A DNA stretch of 42,601 bases from an uncultured Clostridia bacterium (GTDB lineage Bacteria > Bacillota > Clostridia > TANB77 > CAG-508). The stretch spans positions 1 to 42,601 of the forward strand of contig CALXWV010000008.1 of the NCBI GenBank assembly GCA_944392515.1, in the 5' to 3' direction. Below, one piece after another: positions 1 to 6,283 of this stretch. Under the pieces are notes generated by a model. The model made no database searches. It was not told the DNA's origin and worked only from the letters and a program-made list of their open reading frames with translations. Position 1 is the stretch's first letter; the number at the start of each line of letters is the position of its first letter. The translations under genes were made by a program, and so were the position numbers.

Positions 1-153
1 ATTTTCTAAGTATTGCTTTTAGATATTCTAGTAATTATGATGACTATTAACTTTTATAAAAAGAATAAATTAGCAGGACTTCTTCAAATTCCATATATTC
101 TTTGGATATTATTTGCAACCTACTTAAACTTTGGATTCTATATATTAAATTAA
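1..153 (+). pseudogene. tspO: 3' end of a TspO/MBR-family membrane protein, cut by the window edge
   Basis: The plus-strand frame ending at TAA 151-153 reads through LDILVIMMTINFYKKNK and IPYILWILFATYLNFGFYIL, which matches the last helix of TspO/MBR tryptophan-rich sensory proteins (tetrapyrrole-binding integral membrane proteins). A TAA at 7-9 lies in the same frame. The family-like residues before it (FSKYCF) are in the neighbouring frame and join at the run TTTT at 19-22. One extra T there would restore a continuous family-like sequence, so this is either a frameshifted gene or a base lost from the assembly. Only about 50 residues are visible. Confidence 0.6.
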
Positions 154-155
154 AA

Positions 156-209
156 ATAAGCTACCTTTTAAGCTTAAACTTTTATATTTAGCTTAATATG
201 GCAGCTTAT
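156..209. terminator. Nested inverted repeat between convergent genes
   Basis: ATAAGCT (156-162) pairs with AGCTTAT (203-209). Inside it TAAGC (169-173) pairs with GCTTA (191-195). It lies between the ends of the convergent tspO and CmpB-like genes, where a bidirectional terminator is expected. The T tracts are poor, so the function is inferred. Confidence 0.45.
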
Positions 210-232
210 AATCATTTATGATTAAAGTTATT

Positions 233-1012
233 TTATTTATCTTTTTTCTTTATTTCTATTTTTTTGCTTGCAACTTCTTTTCCTTTTTTTTTAATTTTTT
301 TGCTCATTTCTACGGCTTTTTTACTTTTCTCAGCTGTATCTGATGCAACCTTTTTTACCTTTTCTTTTATTGTTTCTATATCTGGGAAAGCATCTAAAAT
401 TCTTCTTCCTTTCCAATTAGATTTTAATATTTCTCTAGCTTTTGCAGTTATTTCATAAGTATCATCCTTTTTATTTTCTTGAGTTACTTTTTTTACTGTG
501 CTAGTTACTTTTGAAATTACATTAAATGAAACTATTGAATCTATTATAAGTATTATTAATAAAATTATGCTTATAATTTCAGCAATATTTGTTGGTATTA
601 AATGCAAGATGTTATAAAAGAAAGGATTTAATATGTATATAATAACTAATCCAAGTATTCCAAATGGTACCATAGTCTCTAAGCAAATTCTCCCATTTAT
701 ATTAAATTTATTTTGACTATAATCCCACCATCTTGCATGAAATATTTTTTCCATAAGCCAGCTTGTAAAATATTCTAGCAAACCACATAAAATAACTGCC
801 ATGCAAAATACTACAAACCAGTCATCTTTATAATTATTTAAAACTATTGTAATTAATAATGCACCACAACCATATATAGGGCAAATTGGGCTTATTAAAA
901 ATCCTCTATTTACTAACTTTTTTTCTACTATTGAACAATTTATTACTTCAACAAGCCATCCTAAAAATGAGTAAATTATAAATAATATAAAATTTATTGC
1001 TATACTTTCCAT
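233..1012 (-). CDS. Putative ABC-transporter type IV (CmpB-type) membrane protein
   Basis: A 259-residue multi-pass membrane protein. Segments FLGWLVEV, NRGFLISPICPIYGCGALL, LLEYFTSWLMEKIFHARWWDYS and NGRICLETMVPFG match the family annotated as putative ABC-transporter type IV (CmpB). It has about five hydrophobic helices in the first 165 residues. The last 90 residues form a very lysine-rich cytoplasmic tail (repeated KK, with KKGKEVASKKIEIKKKDK at the end). No ATPase partner is adjacent, and the substrate and true function are unknown. It ends close to the convergent tspO end. The start at 1012 follows a purine-rich stretch. Confidence 0.75.
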   Translation of the reverse strand: MESIAINFILFIIYSFLGWLVEVINCSIVEKKLVNRGFLISPICPIYGCGALLITIVLNNYKDDWFVVFCMAVILCGLLEYFTSWLMEKIFHARWWDYSQNKFNINGRICLETMVPFGILGLVIIYILNPFFYNILHLIPTNIAEIISIILLIILIIDSIVSFNVISKVTSTVKKVTQENKKDDTYEITAKAREILKSNWKGRRILDAFPDIETIKEKVKKVASDTAEKSKKAVEMSKKIKKKGKEVASKKIEIKKKDK

Positions 1013-1164
1013 TTACTTTTTCCTTTTTTTATTTTATGCAATATATATTACCATAATATATAAAAAATGTAAACTAAAAATGTTTACATTTCCAAATCTT
1101 AATATATTTTTAATATTTTTAATAAATTTATTAATTTCTTTTATTCTTTATATTCACTAATATT

Positions 1165-1863
1165 TTACTCTCTTATTTCTTTTGCTAGTTTTCCAATTGC
1201 TTTTGTCTCAATTCGAGATACATATGAACGAGATATTCCCATATCTTTTGCTATTTCTTTTTGTGTCTTTGGCTCTTTTCCATTTAAGCCAAATCTTAAT
1301 TCTATAATTGTTCTTTCTCTATTTTTTAATACCTTTTTTATTTTCTCATAAAGTTTGCTAATTTTCATTTTAAAATCCACTTCTTCTTCAATAGGTTTAT
1401 CGTTATTTTCTAGTACTTCGCCTAACCTTACTGTATTATCATCTTTATCTTTTCCAATTGGATCTTCTAAATATACTTCTGAGTTTGTTTTCTTATTTGA
1501 TCTTAAATACATTAGTATCTCGTTATCTATACACTTTGAAATATATGTTGAAAGTTTTATTGATTTTTCTGGATTATAACTATTTATTCCTTTTATTAAC
1601 CCTATTGAACCAATTGATATTAAATCATCTTGATCAATATTAGTATTATTATACTTTTTACACACATGTGCTACTAACCTTAGATTATGTTCTATTAAAA
1701 TGTTTTTTGCTTCAATGTCTCCTTCTTGCATTTTTTTCACATATATTTTTTCTTCTTCTTGTGATAAACTTTCTGGAAAAAGACTATTATTTGATATGTA
1801 TCCTAAAATAAACAGGCTACTACCTAAAAAAGCTAAGAACCCAGAGATTGTAATTTCTAACAT
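1165..1863 (-). CDS. sigK: Sporulation RNA polymerase sigma factor pro-sigma-K
   Basis: A 232-residue sigma-70-family protein. It opens with a hydrophobic pro-sequence (about residues 1-22, LAFLGSSLFILGYIS) of the kind removed by SpoIVFB, then LSQEEEKIYVKKM, region 2 (NLRLVAHVCKKY, DDLISIGSIGLIKGI) and region 4 with the helix-turn-helix TQKEIAKDMGISRSYVSRIE near the C-terminus. Sigma K drives late mother-cell gene expression during sporulation. The gene is full length and not split by a skin-type element. A good ribosome site (TTGGAGGTG) lies 6 nt before the ATG. It shows that the host is an endospore former. The roughly 200 bp upstream hold no gene. Confidence 0.93.
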   Translation of the reverse strand: MLEITISGFLAFLGSSLFILGYISNNSLFPESLSQEEEKIYVKKMQEGDIEAKNILIEHNLRLVAHVCKKYNNTNIDQDDLISIGSIGLIKGINSYNPEKSIKLSTYISKCIDNEILMYLRSNKKTNSEVYLEDPIGKDKDDNTVRLGEVLENNDKPIEEEVDFKMKISKLYEKIKKVLKNRERTIIELRFGLNGKEPKTQKEIAKDMGISRSYVSRIETKAIGKLAKEIRE

Positions 1864-2063
1864 ATATACACCTCCAATAGAATAGTATGTATATACTTTA
1901 AAAATCGTAAAAATATATACATATTTTCATTTACATCATACTTTTATTATATTCTTAAGCTTTTTTATTGTGCCTGACCGTTTAAATTAATTTTTATTTT
2001 TAACTTTTTATTTCAAAATATTTATTGTCTTTTTAATATTATGCCAAATAGATATTTTAAAAT

Positions 2064-3296
2064 TTATGCCTTTTTCTTTCTTATAATCCACCCTTCTTCA
2101 CATTTCATAGGCAAGTGCATTAATACCTTCTGACCATCTTTTCCTGGATTTACATATTCTATTTCTTCACCTGTTTCATCATTCCACATTTTATTTATTG
2201 TAAATTCTTCTACATCTATTTTATATGGAATAATTATCTCCATTTTGTCTCCAACTTGAAGTCTATTTTTTACAGCTAAAATAGATTTATCTTCATTGTA
2301 TTCAATAACTTGACAAGCATATTCATAATTTGGATTATATTGTTTTCCTTCATACTCTTGAAAATCCTTGTTATTCTTATCTGCAAAGAAAAATTCTGTA
2401 AGCCCTCTAGTTTTTGTTTTTTCTAATTCTTTTAAATATTTTGTATAATCATAAGATTTAGGATTTTCCATATAATCATCTATAGCTGCTCTATATACAT
2501 TTACTACACTTGCTAAGTAATATTCAGATTTAAGTCTTCCTTCTATTTTCAAACTGCTTACTCCCATTTCAATTATATCTGGAATATCTTTTATTAAGCA
2601 TAAATCTTTAGATGAAAGTATATATGTTCCATTTGAATCTGTTTCAATAGGCATAAAGTTACCCGGATTTTGTTTTTCTTCTAGGTACATATTATATGCC
2701 CATCTACAACTTTGAGCACAATCTCCTAAATTTGCATTTCTGCAAGCTAAAAAATCACTTAGATAGCATCTTCCTGAGTATGCCCAGCATATTGCACCAT
2801 GTACAAAAATTTCCGTTTCTAGCCCTTGTGGTGTGTTATCTATTAAATATTTTATTTGTTCTTTATTCATTTCTCTTGAAAGTATTACTCTTTTTGCACC
2901 ATTTCTGTACCAGAAATTTGCAGTATGACTACTTAAAGTATTTGCTTGTGTACTTATGTGTATAGGTATATCTGGAGCAAGTGTTCTTATTAAATCTATA
3001 ACTCCTCCATCTGATGCAATTATTCCGTCTACAGCTAATTTATTTAATATTTTTACTTGATTTGCTATTTCTTCATACATACTATCTTCAGCATATATAT
3101 TTATTGCAGCATATACTTTTTTTCCTATATTATGAGCATATTTAATTGTATTTGCTAATTCTTCATTATCTACTTCTGCTCTACTTCTTAAAGATAATGC
3201 ACCGGTTCCACAATATATTGCATCTGCTCCATATTTAAATGCTACCTTTGCTTTTTCAAAGGATCCTGCTGGTGCTAATAGTTCTGGTTTTTCCAT
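2064..3296 (-). CDS. U32-family peptidase (TrhP-like tRNA hydroxylation protein)
   Basis: A 410-residue protein with the U32 N-terminal motif ELLAPAGSFEKAKVAFKYGADAIY, the signature EIFVHGAICWAYSGRCYLSD, and four cysteines in SGRCYLSDFLACRNANLGDCAQSCRW that could hold an iron-sulfur cluster or metal. Bacterial U32 proteins of this length (YrrN/YrrO, TrhP) are known to be needed for prephenate-dependent 5-hydroxyuridine formation at tRNA position 34. The family was originally named collagenase-like. A small beta-domain follows from about residue 330. The position between sigK and the attL junction gives no further clue. The choice between TrhP and another U32 subfamily is not certain. Confidence 0.82.
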   Translation of the reverse strand: MEKPELLAPAGSFEKAKVAFKYGADAIYCGTGALSLRSRAEVDNEELANTIKYAHNIGKKVYAAINIYAEDSMYEEIANQVKILNKLAVDGIIASDGGVIDLIRTLAPDIPIHISTQANTLSSHTANFWYRNGAKRVILSREMNKEQIKYLIDNTPQGLETEIFVHGAICWAYSGRCYLSDFLACRNANLGDCAQSCRWAYNMYLEEKQNPGNFMPIETDSNGTYILSSKDLCLIKDIPDIIEMGVSSLKIEGRLKSEYYLASVVNVYRAAIDDYMENPKSYDYTKYLKELEKTKTRGLTEFFFADKNNKDFQEYEGKQYNPNYEYACQVIEYNEDKSILAVKNRLQVGDKMEIIIPYKIDVEEFTINKMWNDETGEEIEYVNPGKDGQKVLMHLPMKCEEGWIIRKKKA

Positions 3297-3417
3297 ATTT
3301 TTTATTCCTCTCTTAAAAATTTCATATATATTATACCTGTTTTTTTATAAATTTTCAATTAATTTTTATAATTTGCTTAGTTTATGTAAATTTTATTTAT
3401 TTTTCAATATATAACTA

Positions 3418-3447
3418 TAGACTTCTAATGGTAATTTATAGTATGAT
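3418..3447 (+). promoter_or_regulatory. Candidate promoter of the toxin mRNA
   Basis: TAGACT (3418-3423), an 18-nt spacer and TATGAT (3442-3447) precede the SD-sequestering hairpin. The -35 box matches consensus at 4 of 6 positions and the -10 box at 5 of 6. Transcription would begin near 3454, just before the hairpin. Confidence 0.5.
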
Positions 3448-3454
3448 ATGTAAA

Positions 3455-3480
3455 CCTTTCTATACAAGGTAGAAAGGAGG
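3455..3480 (+). promoter_or_regulatory. 5' UTR stem-loop that hides the toxin Shine-Dalgarno
   Basis: CCTTTCTA (3455-3462) pairs perfectly with TAGAAAGG (3470-3477) across a 7-nt loop. The second arm overlaps the ribosome site AAAGGAGG (3473-3480), so folding would block ribosome entry. An SD-sequestering 5' helix is a standard safety feature of type I toxin mRNAs such as fst RNA I. Confidence 0.75.
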
Positions 3481-3488
3481 TGTATACA

Positions 3489-3560
3489 TTGGGGTATATT
3501 GTAAAAGTGTTAGTCTTAATTATCTTATACATAATTGTATCTGGTAATCAGAAGGACTAA
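3489..3560 (+). CDS. Hydrophobic 23-residue peptide, putative type I (Fst/par-like) toxin
   Basis: The peptide starts at TTG 9 nt after a perfect AAAGGAGG and reads about LGYIVKVLVLIILYIIV followed by the polar tail SGNQKD. This is one membrane-spanning helix with a charged C-terminus, the usual form of pore-forming type I toxins. An in-frame GTG at 3480 overlaps the SD and is a less likely start. The call rests mainly on context: an SD-masking hairpin upstream, a perfect bidirectional terminator 10 nt downstream, a direct repeat of the start region beyond the terminator, and a consensus promoter firing back across it. I do not recognise the peptide sequence itself. It lies on the host side of attL. 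Confidence 0.7.
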   Translation: MGYIVKVLVLIILYIIVSGNQKD

Positions 3561-3570
3561 TCAAAAGAGA

Positions 3571-3600
3571 AAAAACTAGGAGCTACCACTCCTAGTTTTT
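3571..3600. terminator. Perfect bidirectional terminator shared by toxin mRNA and antisense RNA
   Basis: AAAAACTAGGAG (3571-3582) and CTCCTAGTTTTT (3589-3600) form a 12-bp perfect stem with a 6-nt loop. An A run precedes it and a T run follows it, so it can end transcripts from both sides. In the uninfected chromosome it would also stop the GGGtGRT transcript. Confidence 0.9.
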
Positions 3601-3603
3601 TAG

Positions 3604-3625
3604 TGTTTACTTTGGGATACATTGT
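3604..3625 (+). repeat. Direct repeat of the toxin start region (DRa/DRb-like pair with 3481-3502)
   Basis: The 22 bases 3604-3625 match 3481-3502 at 18 positions, including the shared blocks TTGGG and ATTGT. The first copy spans the toxin start codon and the second lies beyond the terminator inside the antisense RNA. Pairing between the two transcripts here would cover the toxin initiation site. Confidence 0.75.
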
Positions 3626-3639
3626 TCAATGCTAAAATT

Positions 3640-3668
3640 ATTATACTAAAATTTCCTAATAATGTCAA
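3640..3668 (-). promoter_or_regulatory. Consensus sigma-A promoter of the antisense RNA
   Basis: Minus strand TTGACA (3663-3668), a 17-nt spacer and TATAAT (3640-3645) match consensus at all 12 positions. No ORF follows on this strand before the terminator at 3571-3600, so the product must be a short RNA. A strong antitoxin promoter opposed to a weak toxin promoter is what a type I addiction locus requires. Confidence 0.88.
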
Positions 3669-3723
3669 TATTTTTTTGAAGTTTCGTATATATAATTAAT
3701 TGCTATAAACTTTAATTAATAAC

Positions 3724-3751
3724 ATTATTTCATAGCTTCTTCTACTGCAAC
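3724..3751. other. attL core (28-bp direct repeat)
   Basis: These 28 bases are identical to 41041-41068, where they form the last codons and stop of the GGGtGRT gene. Identity stops abruptly on both sides (C versus G before, T versus A after). The copy here is a detached 3' end with no gene in front of it, which fixes this side as the junction far from the target gene. Confidence 0.93.
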
Positions 3752-3788
3752 TGCAAGTCTTTATTTTTAGGGTTTTATAATGTTTTTT

Positions 3789-3808
3789 GTGACTTACTTG
3801 TTACTTAC
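3789..3808 (+). promoter_or_regulatory. Two integrase arm-type sites on the left arm of attP
   Basis: GTGACTTAC (3789-3797) and GTTACTTAC (3800-3808) are 11 bp apart in the same orientation. They match GTGTCTTAC, which occurs four times beside attR with 11-13 bp spacing. In the excised circle both sets flank the 28-bp core, the usual design of a tyrosine-integrase attP. Confidence 0.7.
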
Positions 3809-3827
3809 TAAAACAACTTTTTATGTT

Positions 3828-3998
3828 CTATTTTAGTTCTTTTATCAGCTTATTAATATATTTTTCTTCTTTATTTGCTTTTGCATCTCTTACATTTTGA
3901 ATAGTTTCTTCAATATATTCTTTTGTTTCTTCATACTCCTGTAACTCTAATTTAGATTTTATTGTTTCTAGTATTTTAATAACTTTGTTTTTATTCAT
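3828..3998 (-). CDS. Small charged protein, 56 aa, unknown
   Basis: A short gene too small for usual length cut-offs, starting at ATG 3998 behind a GAGGT ribosome site. It begins MNKNKVIKILETIKSKLEL and is rich in Lys and Glu with an all-helical, coiled-coil-like pattern and no membrane segment. It is divergent from the XRE gene and shares with it the inverted-repeat region 4021-4076, so the two are probably co-regulated. It is the prophage gene nearest attL, a place where lysogeny-expressed cargo genes are common. I do not recognise a family. Confidence 0.6.
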   Translation of the reverse strand: MNKNKVIKILETIKSKLELQEYEETKEYIEETIQNVRDAKANKEEKYINKLIKELK

Positions 3999-4020
3999 TT
4001 TAATACCTCTATTATTTATA

Positions 4021-4076
4021 TATAACTATTCTCAAACATAGTTATATTATAGATAACTTTATTTTACAATAGTTAT
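4021..4076. promoter_or_regulatory. Operator array between the divergent 56-aa and XRE genes
   Basis: TATAACTAT (4021-4029) and ATAGTTATA (4038-4046) are perfect 9-bp inverted repeats with an 8-nt spacer. A second, weaker pair, ATAACT (4053-4058) and AGTTAT (4071-4076), follows. The four half-sites fill the space between two divergent starts and are the probable binding sites of the XRE protein. A minus-strand candidate promoter (TTGTAA, 17 nt, TATAAC) overlaps the array. Confidence 0.7.
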
Positions 4077-4100
4077 TATAAAATATCAAGGAGTAATAAA

Positions 4101-4301
4101 ATGATATATATTAGAATTAATGAAATTTTAAAAGAAAAAAATAAAAGTAAGTATTGGTTTGTAAAAAATATGGAAGGCAGTTATCAATCTTTAAGCAAAT
4201 TAATGAATAATGAAACTAATAGTATTTACTTTGAAACACTAGAAAAAGCATGTGATGTTCTAAAATGTAAGCCTGGCGATATTATAAAAATTATAAAATA
4301 A
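4101..4301 (+). CDS. Cro/C1-type helix-turn-helix regulator, 66 aa
   Basis: A single XRE-like DNA-binding domain of the short HTH_26 (YozG-like) type. Residues 3-20 (YIRINEILKEKNKSKYWF) form the first helices, LSKLMNNETNSIYFETLEKACDVLKCKPGDII the recognition part and the typical end. The ribosome site AAGGAG lies 8 nt before the ATG. It is one of few plus-strand prophage genes and faces an inverted-repeat array, which suggests autoregulation. It is separate from the main immunity switch near the integrase, so it likely controls the left-end cargo genes. A hairpin terminator follows at once. Confidence 0.8.
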   Translation: MIYIRINEILKEKNKSKYWFVKNMEGSYQSLSKLMNNETNSIYFETLEKACDVLKCKPGDIIKIIK

Positions 4302-4330
4302 AGCACAGCCATTATTGGCTTGCTTTATTT
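4302..4330 (+). terminator. Terminator after the XRE gene
   Basis: AAAGCA-C-AGCC pairs with GGCT-TGCTTT across a 6-nt loop with one bulge, followed by ATTTTTAT. It lies between the convergent XRE and Spo0E-like genes. Confidence 0.7.
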
Positions 4331-4339
4331 TTATGACAA

Positions 4340-4474
4340 TTATTTTCTATACATTTCTATAATGTATTTATCAAGTATTTGACTTTCCTTAAGGATTTTA
4401 TAATAGTCAGCATTGCATTCTATTAAGTAATATATTTTTATCTTATGTATTATTATTAATAAAATTAATATCAT
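4340..4474 (-). CDS. Spo0E-like aspartyl-phosphate phosphatase, 44 aa
   Basis: A 44-residue protein too short for usual length cut-offs. After a hydrophobic start (MILILLIIIHKIKIYYLIE) it ends with KESQILDKYIIEMYRK, which carries the SQxLDxxI motif of Spo0E-family phosphatases. These small helical-hairpin proteins dephosphorylate Spo0A~P and so delay sporulation. Length and helix-loop-helix layout fit the family, although the first helix is unusually hydrophobic. The ribosome site AGGAGGT is 6 nt before the ATG. It is isolated by terminators on both sides and has its own promoter with two Spo0A boxes. Phosphatase activity is inferred from the motif only. Confidence 0.72.
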   Translation of the reverse strand: MILILLIIIHKIKIYYLIECNADYYKILKESQILDKYIIEMYRK

Positions 4475-4491
4475 ACATACCTCCTAATAAA

Positions 4492-4535
4492 ATTATACAC
4501 CATTATGTTAATTATTTGTGTCGAAATTTGTCGAA
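4492..4535 (-). promoter_or_regulatory. Spo0A-type promoter of the Spo0E-like gene (two 0A boxes)
   Basis: Two TGTCGAA sequences (4519-4525 and 4529-4535) lie in tandem exactly 10 bp apart. Both match the Spo0A box consensus TGNCGAA. On the minus strand a perfect TATAAT (4492-4497) follows with only a poor -35 (CACAAA at 4515-4520). Boxes overlapping or abutting a weak -35 are the arrangement of Spo0A-activated promoters such as spoIIG. The start codon lies 18 nt beyond the -10. Confidence 0.72.
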
Positions 4536-4540
4536 AACCA

Positions 4541-4575
4541 AAAAAAAGAGGTAGACTGTAATAGCCTACCTCTTT
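4541..4575 (-). terminator. Terminator of the late operon
   Basis: AAAGAGGTAG (4545-4554) pairs perfectly with CTACCTCTTT (4566-4575). On the minus strand the stem is followed by a run of T. It lies 6 nt beyond the endolysin stop codon and shields the Spo0E-like promoter from late transcription. Confidence 0.88.
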
Positions 4576-4580
4576 TATAT

Positions 4581-5930
4581 TTATCTTTTTTTACAGTAAT
4601 CTAAGCAAATCCAACCACTAGGAATTTTACCCCAGTTACCTGATACTTGACTAACTGTTACATTAACACCTTTTAAAAGTCCATTTGCACAATAGTTTCC
4701 TTTAGCTTTATTTTGGCTTCTTGCATTAGCAGTTAATTGCTTATAATTCTTTATTAAATAATCTGTACTTGGTCCTGTTCTGACATGAAGTAAAGATGCT
4801 GTAACTGTGTAAGAACCCTTTGTATATTTTTTACTATTAGATGTAGATGGTACTAAATAATCCGAGCATACCCATCTGTTGTCTCCTATTCTACTCCAGT
4901 TGCCTGATGTTTCATATACCGTTACTCTGTCGCCATTATATAACTTATCTACAACTGTTCCCCAGATACCATTTCTTACATTTAACCTGGTATTTACTTT
5001 TACATATCTAGTATAAGTAGATGTTGTAACTGTACTTGTATTTTCTTGTACATTTCCAGAATGTTTATAAGCAAAGAATCCTCTATAATTTGCATAATTT
5101 CTGAAGTTATCTATACTACAATAAACTATGTTTCCATCTACAGTTACTTTGCCACGTCTTGTAGAAGTATCAAATTTTCCAGCATACAAATATGGATCAT
5201 ATATTTTTATGTTGTCCCCTTCTATTCCTACTAATACTATAAAATGTCCTCCAGATGTGAATAAGCCATTTCCTACACTGGCTATTACATAATTGTTATT
5301 TTTTAATAAGTTTATTGCTGTATCTAAGCTAGAGGTCTCTTGATACTCTATATCAAATACATCCGCAACCCATCTGAATGCTGACCAGTATGTACCCGAA
5401 TTTGCAGAACGATAACCGTATTGAACAAATAAATCTCCCATTTTATCTGGCGTAATTGTACCCTTTATAGCAGTTACAATCATTGCAGCACTTGTTGGTC
5501 CACATCCAGATGTACCTATTGTTTGTGAGTTGTCTCCAACTGCTGTATAAACATGATTCTTCCAACGGCTATCTATTTGACTATAATAAGTAAGACCTGT
5601 ATAATTACCTAAACTAATAGAAGGATATTCTGTAGTTCCATTGTAGGCAATCTCTCCCTGTAGTTCAAATGCCTCATCTTCTACTTCTTGCTCAAGATTT
5701 TTCTCATCTTCTGTTGTCTGCTCTGGAATTTCTGTGCTAGGCAATTCTTCTATTTCTTCATTACTCATATTATATGTAGTAATATAATTTTTTAATTCAT
5801 TTATTACCTCTCCAGCAATATTCTCTGATGTATTGTCTTTATTAATATTATAAAATCCTAATCCACTTAAAATAGCTACAATAATTGTAGCTATTATCAA
5901 AACAATATTTCTTTTTTTGTTCTCGTTCAT
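4581..5930 (-). CDS. Endolysin: anchored C39-like peptidase with two SH3 domains
   Basis: A 449-residue protein, last gene of the late operon. A signal-anchor helix at residues 9-26 is followed by an acidic linker (40-100). A papain-like C39-type domain at about 113-275 has the Cys in GTSGCGPTSAAM (C143), the His in GGHFIVLVG (H229) and the Asp in IKIYDP (D245). Two bacterial SH3 domains follow (about 305-360 and 370-449; TRLNVRNGIWG, LLHVRTGPSTDY), which bind cell wall. It should cleave peptide cross-links of peptidoglycan at lysis. The N-terminal helix suggests export or membrane tethering (a SAR-like endolysin) rather than purely holin-dependent release. Confidence 0.88.
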   Translation of the reverse strand: MNENKKRNIVLIIATIIVAILSGLGFYNINKDNTSENIAGEVINELKNYITTYNMSNEEIEELPSTEIPEQTTEDEKNLEQEVEDEAFELQGEIAYNGTTEYPSISLGNYTGLTYYSQIDSRWKNHVYTAVGDNSQTIGTSGCGPTSAAMIVTAIKGTITPDKMGDLFVQYGYRSANSGTYWSAFRWVADVFDIEYQETSSLDTAINLLKNNNYVIASVGNGLFTSGGHFIVLVGIEGDNIKIYDPYLYAGKFDTSTRRGKVTVDGNIVYCSIDNFRNYANYRGFFAYKHSGNVQENTSTVTTSTYTRYVKVNTRLNVRNGIWGTVVDKLYNGDRVTVYETSGNWSRIGDNRWVCSDYLVPSTSNSKKYTKGSYTVTASLLHVRTGPSTDYLIKNYKQLTANARSQNKAKGNYCANGLLKGVNVTVSQVSGNWGKIPSGWICLDYCKKR

Positions 5931-5943
5931 CTTATTTTCCTTT

Positions 5944-6282
5944 CTATAATAATTTCTTTTCTTTTACTTCATCCCATTTATCATGGACATAACTATTGCC
6001 ACCATTTTGAGTATATCTTTCGTATATTTCATAAGCTCGTTTTATTTGCACATCAGTCTTTTTTTCTCCATTTTCTAATTCGGATAAAAAATTAATTAAA
6101 TATGTTTTGTCAGCGTCAAGAATATGTTTTTTCATATCCTCTTTACTTTCATTTCTCATGAAGTCAATTTTATTTTTTAACTCATCAACGGTATTTATTT
6201 TTTTATTTGTTTTCTTGCTTATTACAGTATTAATTATTGTTCCTATTGCTGTAATAAGCGCTACAATTATTGTACTCTCCAC
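5944..6282 (-). CDS. Small membrane protein, holin candidate
   Basis: About 112 residues from a GTG at 6282 that has a well-placed GAGGAGG; an ATG 15 nt further upstream lacks one. One hydrophobic helix near the N-terminus (STIIVALITAIGTIINTVI) is followed by a lysine-rich stretch and a soluble helical domain with DKTYLINFLSELENGE and YTQNGGNSYVHDKWDEV. Position between tail genes and endolysin is where holins or their partners sit, and no other membrane protein is present here. A single helix and long soluble tail are unusual for a classic holin, so an accessory lysis role is also possible. Confidence 0.55.
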   Translation of the reverse strand: MESTIIVALITAIGTIINTVISKKTNKKINTVDELKNKIDFMRNESKEDMKKHILDADKTYLINFLSELENGEKKTDVQIKRAYEIYERYTQNGGNSYVHDKWDEVKEKKLL

Positions 6283-6283
6283 T

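Larger units (their letters stand above)
3566..3634 (-). ncRNA. Putative antisense antitoxin RNA (RNA II-like), about 65 nt
   Basis: A consensus promoter on the minus strand would start transcription near 3633. The transcript would cross the direct repeat at 3604-3625 and end at the shared terminator, giving an RNA of about 63-68 nt, the size of RNA II in the pAD1 par locus. Its repeat segment is complementary to the toxin start region at 18 of 22 positions and its terminator arm is fully complementary to the toxin mRNA 3' end. This two-site pairing is the known par mechanism. The RNA itself is inferred from sequence only. Confidence 0.7.

Noticed and set aside
1165..1863. sigK interrupted by a skin-type element
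   Set aside because: The reading frame is continuous from the pro-sequence to region 4.
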